Part shown: piece after piece, positions 61,180 through 64,000 of the stretch | Position numbering within the stretch: the first letter of the stretch is position 1 | How the letters are laid out: each line of letters begins with the position of its first letter | NCBI RefSeq assembly: GCF_021155765.1 | Contig: NC_060117.1 | Span: 1,558,501-1,622,500 of the forward strand | Length of the DNA: 64,000 nt | Origin: Diprion similis | Taxonomy: Eukaryota; Arthropoda; Insecta; Hymenoptera; Diprionidae | Direction of reading: 5' to 3' | Made by a program: the position numbers and the translations under genes | The notes under the pieces: generated by a model | What the model saw: only the letters and a program-made list of their open reading frames with translations | Databases searched by the model: none | What the model was told of the DNA's origin: nothing

Positions 61180-62381
61180 GCCGTCGATCATCTCTGAGCT
61201 TTGATGCAGAAGCTGGAAAAGTTCGATCATGGATTATATTATTTATTCGGCGTAAAATTCTCGACAAAATCGTTCATATACTGTCGAGCTGAGACGAGAA
61301 TTCGCTTCTACATATACAATTCGCGCAAATCAAATCATCATGTATCGATAATTATAGATATTATACTCTCTTCAGGATCGCGCATTGCGTAAACTCATGG
61401 TTATTGAAATGAATAGAAGAAAATTAGTTCTATTCTGTGAGGCTAGGAATAGATTTTTTTTTCTCTTAGTGGATAAGAAAAGGTGTAAATATTAGACTGC
61501 ACTGTATTATCGCTAAACGTAATTTAAAATTTCTTCGCCGTTCGTTGTTACGTGCCTAAGACAGATCAGTTGGATTTAAGAGGACAAGGTTTCGGTTTTT
61601 CCGTTCTGAAACCCTGCTGATATGCAATATCGGTCAGACAATATTATTATGTAACATTCCAGTAGCAGGATTATTATATACACAAAAACGATCAACGAAC
61701 TTGAAGAAATACACAAGATCCTTACGTTTTCTATACATATATTCGAACACTGTGCAGTATTGAAACCGGAAACACCAGTGACGACATACCGCACGACGAT
61801 TTGAAAACGTATGGATCAGATGTCTAGCATAAAGTTGATGTAATTTATTTATTTGACTAACACTTCGATGATGATGTTCTAATAAATTTAGCTTTATTAA
61901 TTTACACGATGATTGCCTCGCTCTTATTGCCATTCATCTGCATCCAATCCTGTTCCTCCAAAGATCCTCATGTTTAAAAAAAACCGTCATTCCAGGGAAT
62001 ATTGATCGACCGTTAAATCGCGTTGCTTGGCGACAATATTGTACACATAAGCATGTGCGTCGTGTCTTGAAACCTGACGATTTCGCCACCGACGTCATTC
62101 AGCGGATACGATAATGCAAATTTGAAGCCACATTCACACCGGCGAATGTCAAAATTCTCACTGCCGAAGGATGGCTGTAATATTCAGCGAAAGATTCGCG
62201 GCCAGTTTTGATATGCAGTAAAGAATATCGAGCGAGGTAAGCGTCGCAGTTGAATGAAAGCTACAGGGTCAGTTATTCTGTAACTAAAACCACCGTCGAT
62301 CGGTGTTCTTCGTTTAAAAAATTCAACCGGCTTGAAAATAAGATTCGTTTTGAAACTGCGACACGTGTTTCTTTTTTAGAA
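61180..62381. other. 3' flank of the multi-inhibitor gene and intergenic DNA
   Basis: No gene is seen. A polyadenylation signal AATAAA lies at 61881-61886, about 700 bp past the stop, and may end the upstream transcript. The rest is AT-rich, with no repeat I recognise. The promoter of the next gene should lie in the right half. Confidence 0.55.
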
Positions 62382-63829
62382 ATGACAAGATGTAACCGTT
62401 GCAACTATAACAATCGTCTGAAGAGCTCAGGTATGAGATTTGACTTTCGTTACACAAGGTATGATCGACCTCCGATCGACTAATTTGTGTACATCATCTG
62501 CTCGCACAGCTTACAACCCCTCGGGGCAGCGGCACGAGGTGCAATTGACGACGTACAACGCGATGACTAATCATCTTCGCAGAGTGCTGCTGGCGAAGAG
62601 CGTCGTGGACTGTGGAAAGGTCGACGGGGTCTCGAAGAAAAACCCAAGACGAGGGAGAACGTCAGCAAGGGGACGAGAGGTCCGGACGGCGAAGGAGTCT
62701 CTTTCGCAAAACGTCATCGACAGGCTCGCCTACGACACGAAATATCATCCCAATGTGCGTGCGCTTAAGGATCTGAAATTTGAAAATTCGCTTTACTACT
62801 AATCAAAGAGACGTCAGGAATTATCTAGGATGAATTTTGTAAATTCTCAGACAGGGTGTCTACTGTCAATGACGTATCCCGGTTATAGATTAATATTTTA
62901 AACGAAAATAGACATTCTTTCAGGACTCGGTTCAACCCAAGTTTAATAACAAAACTCACCTTCTTAAATGAAAATTAGATAAAAATTAGACATCAGATGT
63001 TTACGTCGTAAGTTGAAATAGTACAATTTTTCCTTGAGTTCAGTTTTGCTTAAACTTAATTTCCCTGACAGCTAGACGCCCTGGACTCACTATTACCGTT
63101 TCTTTCGTCTTTTATGATGCATATCATTACATATCGCTAAACATTCAGCTTTCAACTGACCGAAAAAACGATTATTTCTTACCAAAAGATTCCAGGAAGT
63201 TTATAGACTTCCAGCATTTGTGGGAAATATCGTATCGTCTTCTCTTCAGGTGGTAGCGAAGATGAGCTGGCGGCACGACACAATTTCCTCCAGATTTTTC
63301 TCCAGGGAGAGAAGCGATTGTTCAAATTCGCCCGATGCAAGCGACGATTCCAGTCTCCAGGACCATCGAGTTTCACCGAAACACTCCGAGGAAGATCTTT
63401 GCGCAATTTGTGCCGCTCGACTAACGTCACCAACTCCAAAACGATCAGAGGATTCAGGATCAGCGTTCCATGGTGGCGTCAAGGAGTCGAAAATTTGTCG
63501 CAATGCAATGCCACGGTAACTTTTCGCTGATCAAATTCGCAGCTAGATGACGAAGAAGTTACGTAGTTGACTAGTCGATTTCTGTCGGCAGCTTGACGTC
63601 CTCCTCACAAATATCCTGTCCCGAATCCCAAGAGTTCGAGGTTTGCATTCCCAGAGCAACGTCGAGCGTCACCTTCGAGGGGTTTTCCAGTAGCAGCGAG
63701 GTCTCGATGTACATTAATTTCGTCTACGACATGACCAAGGAGATAATGGACATGGGCTTCTACGCGGACGAGGATATCGAGGCGGTGTTCGAGCGGCATT
63801 TCGAGAAGAATTTGGGCCGATTGGACAAG
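62382..63829 (+). CDS. SPATA7-like protein, 5' part (runs off the window)
   Basis: I propose exons 62382-62430, 62510-62754, 63250-63515 and 63592-63829 (266 codons, phases consistent), ending at an AAG/GTAGCA donor at 63830. The last exon codes MYINFVYDMTKEIMDMG and AVFERHFEKN, which fits the conserved region of SPATA7, a ciliary/centrosomal protein of the photoreceptor connecting cilium in vertebrates and linked to spermatogenesis. The segment LLAKSVVDCG near the N-terminus is also compatible with that family. The middle is Ser-rich and poorly constrained. The start Met at 62382 is a guess: an alternative is Met 62461 without the first intron. If the gene ended in this frame it would stop at 63839-63841, but the family continues past this helix, so the donor is preferred. 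The 3' part lies beyond 64,000. Confidence 0.6.
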
Positions 63830-64000
63830 GTAGCAGAGTAGCTTTTTCCCTTGTAGCGTTTTCTCTTGGCCATTACCTGCGAAAATATCATCGAGTCATT
63901 TAGGCAATCGGTAAATCATGATACGAGTGTAGAATAGAATGGAAACCTAGAATATATGTATTAGGGTGGTCCTTACGTGGGTAACGGACAAATTTCCGTC
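63830..64000 (+). other. Start of an intron of the SPATA7-like gene
   Basis: Follows the GTAGCA donor at 63830; there is no further coding sequence before the window ends. Confidence 0.45.

Overview
The window is animal nuclear DNA, almost certainly from an insect. Genes are split by short introns with GT-AG borders, the DNA between them is AT-rich and full of microsatellites, and the proteins are metazoan. A hymenopteran, possibly a sawfly or parasitoid, is my best guess, but nothing in the window proves the order. There are no bacterial features, no convincing tRNA or rRNA genes and no CRISPR array.

Layout. 1-6,249: non-coding, upstream or first-intron DNA of an iRhom gene, with one long inverted-repeat element. 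6,250-20,786 (+): twelve coding exons of an inactive rhomboid (iRhom/rhomboid-5) with a polyglutamine tract near the N-terminal part and a 6.5-kb intron that holds a ~36-bp minisatellite. 20,787-25,108: microsatellite-rich 3' flank. 25,109-27,371 (-): two tandem genes for Tctex-1-type dynein light chains with matching exon sizes; one has a GC-AG intron and the other carries a 136-nt hairpin in an intron. 30,346-37,245: a 6.9-kb satellite array, about 22.7 copies of a 304-bp monomer of two alternating types. 39,339-40,337 (-): Sgf11/ATXN7L3, a SAGA deubiquitinase-module subunit. 40,815-44,952 (+): a complete seven-exon SMC2 (condensin ATPase), head-to-head with the former over a 477-bp shared promoter interval. 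44,953-54,261: gene-poor, with two good MITE candidates (TA-type and TTAA-type ends). 54,262-61,179 (+): an eight-exon, 1,327-residue single-pass membrane protein with WAP, thyroglobulin type-1, antistasin-like and Kunitz modules. 62,382-63,829 (+): the 5' part of a SPATA7-like gene that runs off the window.

The genes do not form a pathway. Two groups share a theme: cilium/dynein genes (two Tctex-1 chains and the SPATA7-like gene), and chromatin genes (Sgf11 and SMC2). The items most worth a second look are the two-type 304-bp satellite, the multi-inhibitor membrane protein, the GC-AG intron in one of two tandem Tctex-1 genes, and at least five separate inverted-repeat elements, two of them related to each other. 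Exon borders were set by hand from splice consensus and reading phase. All phases close without a frameshift in the six gene models.
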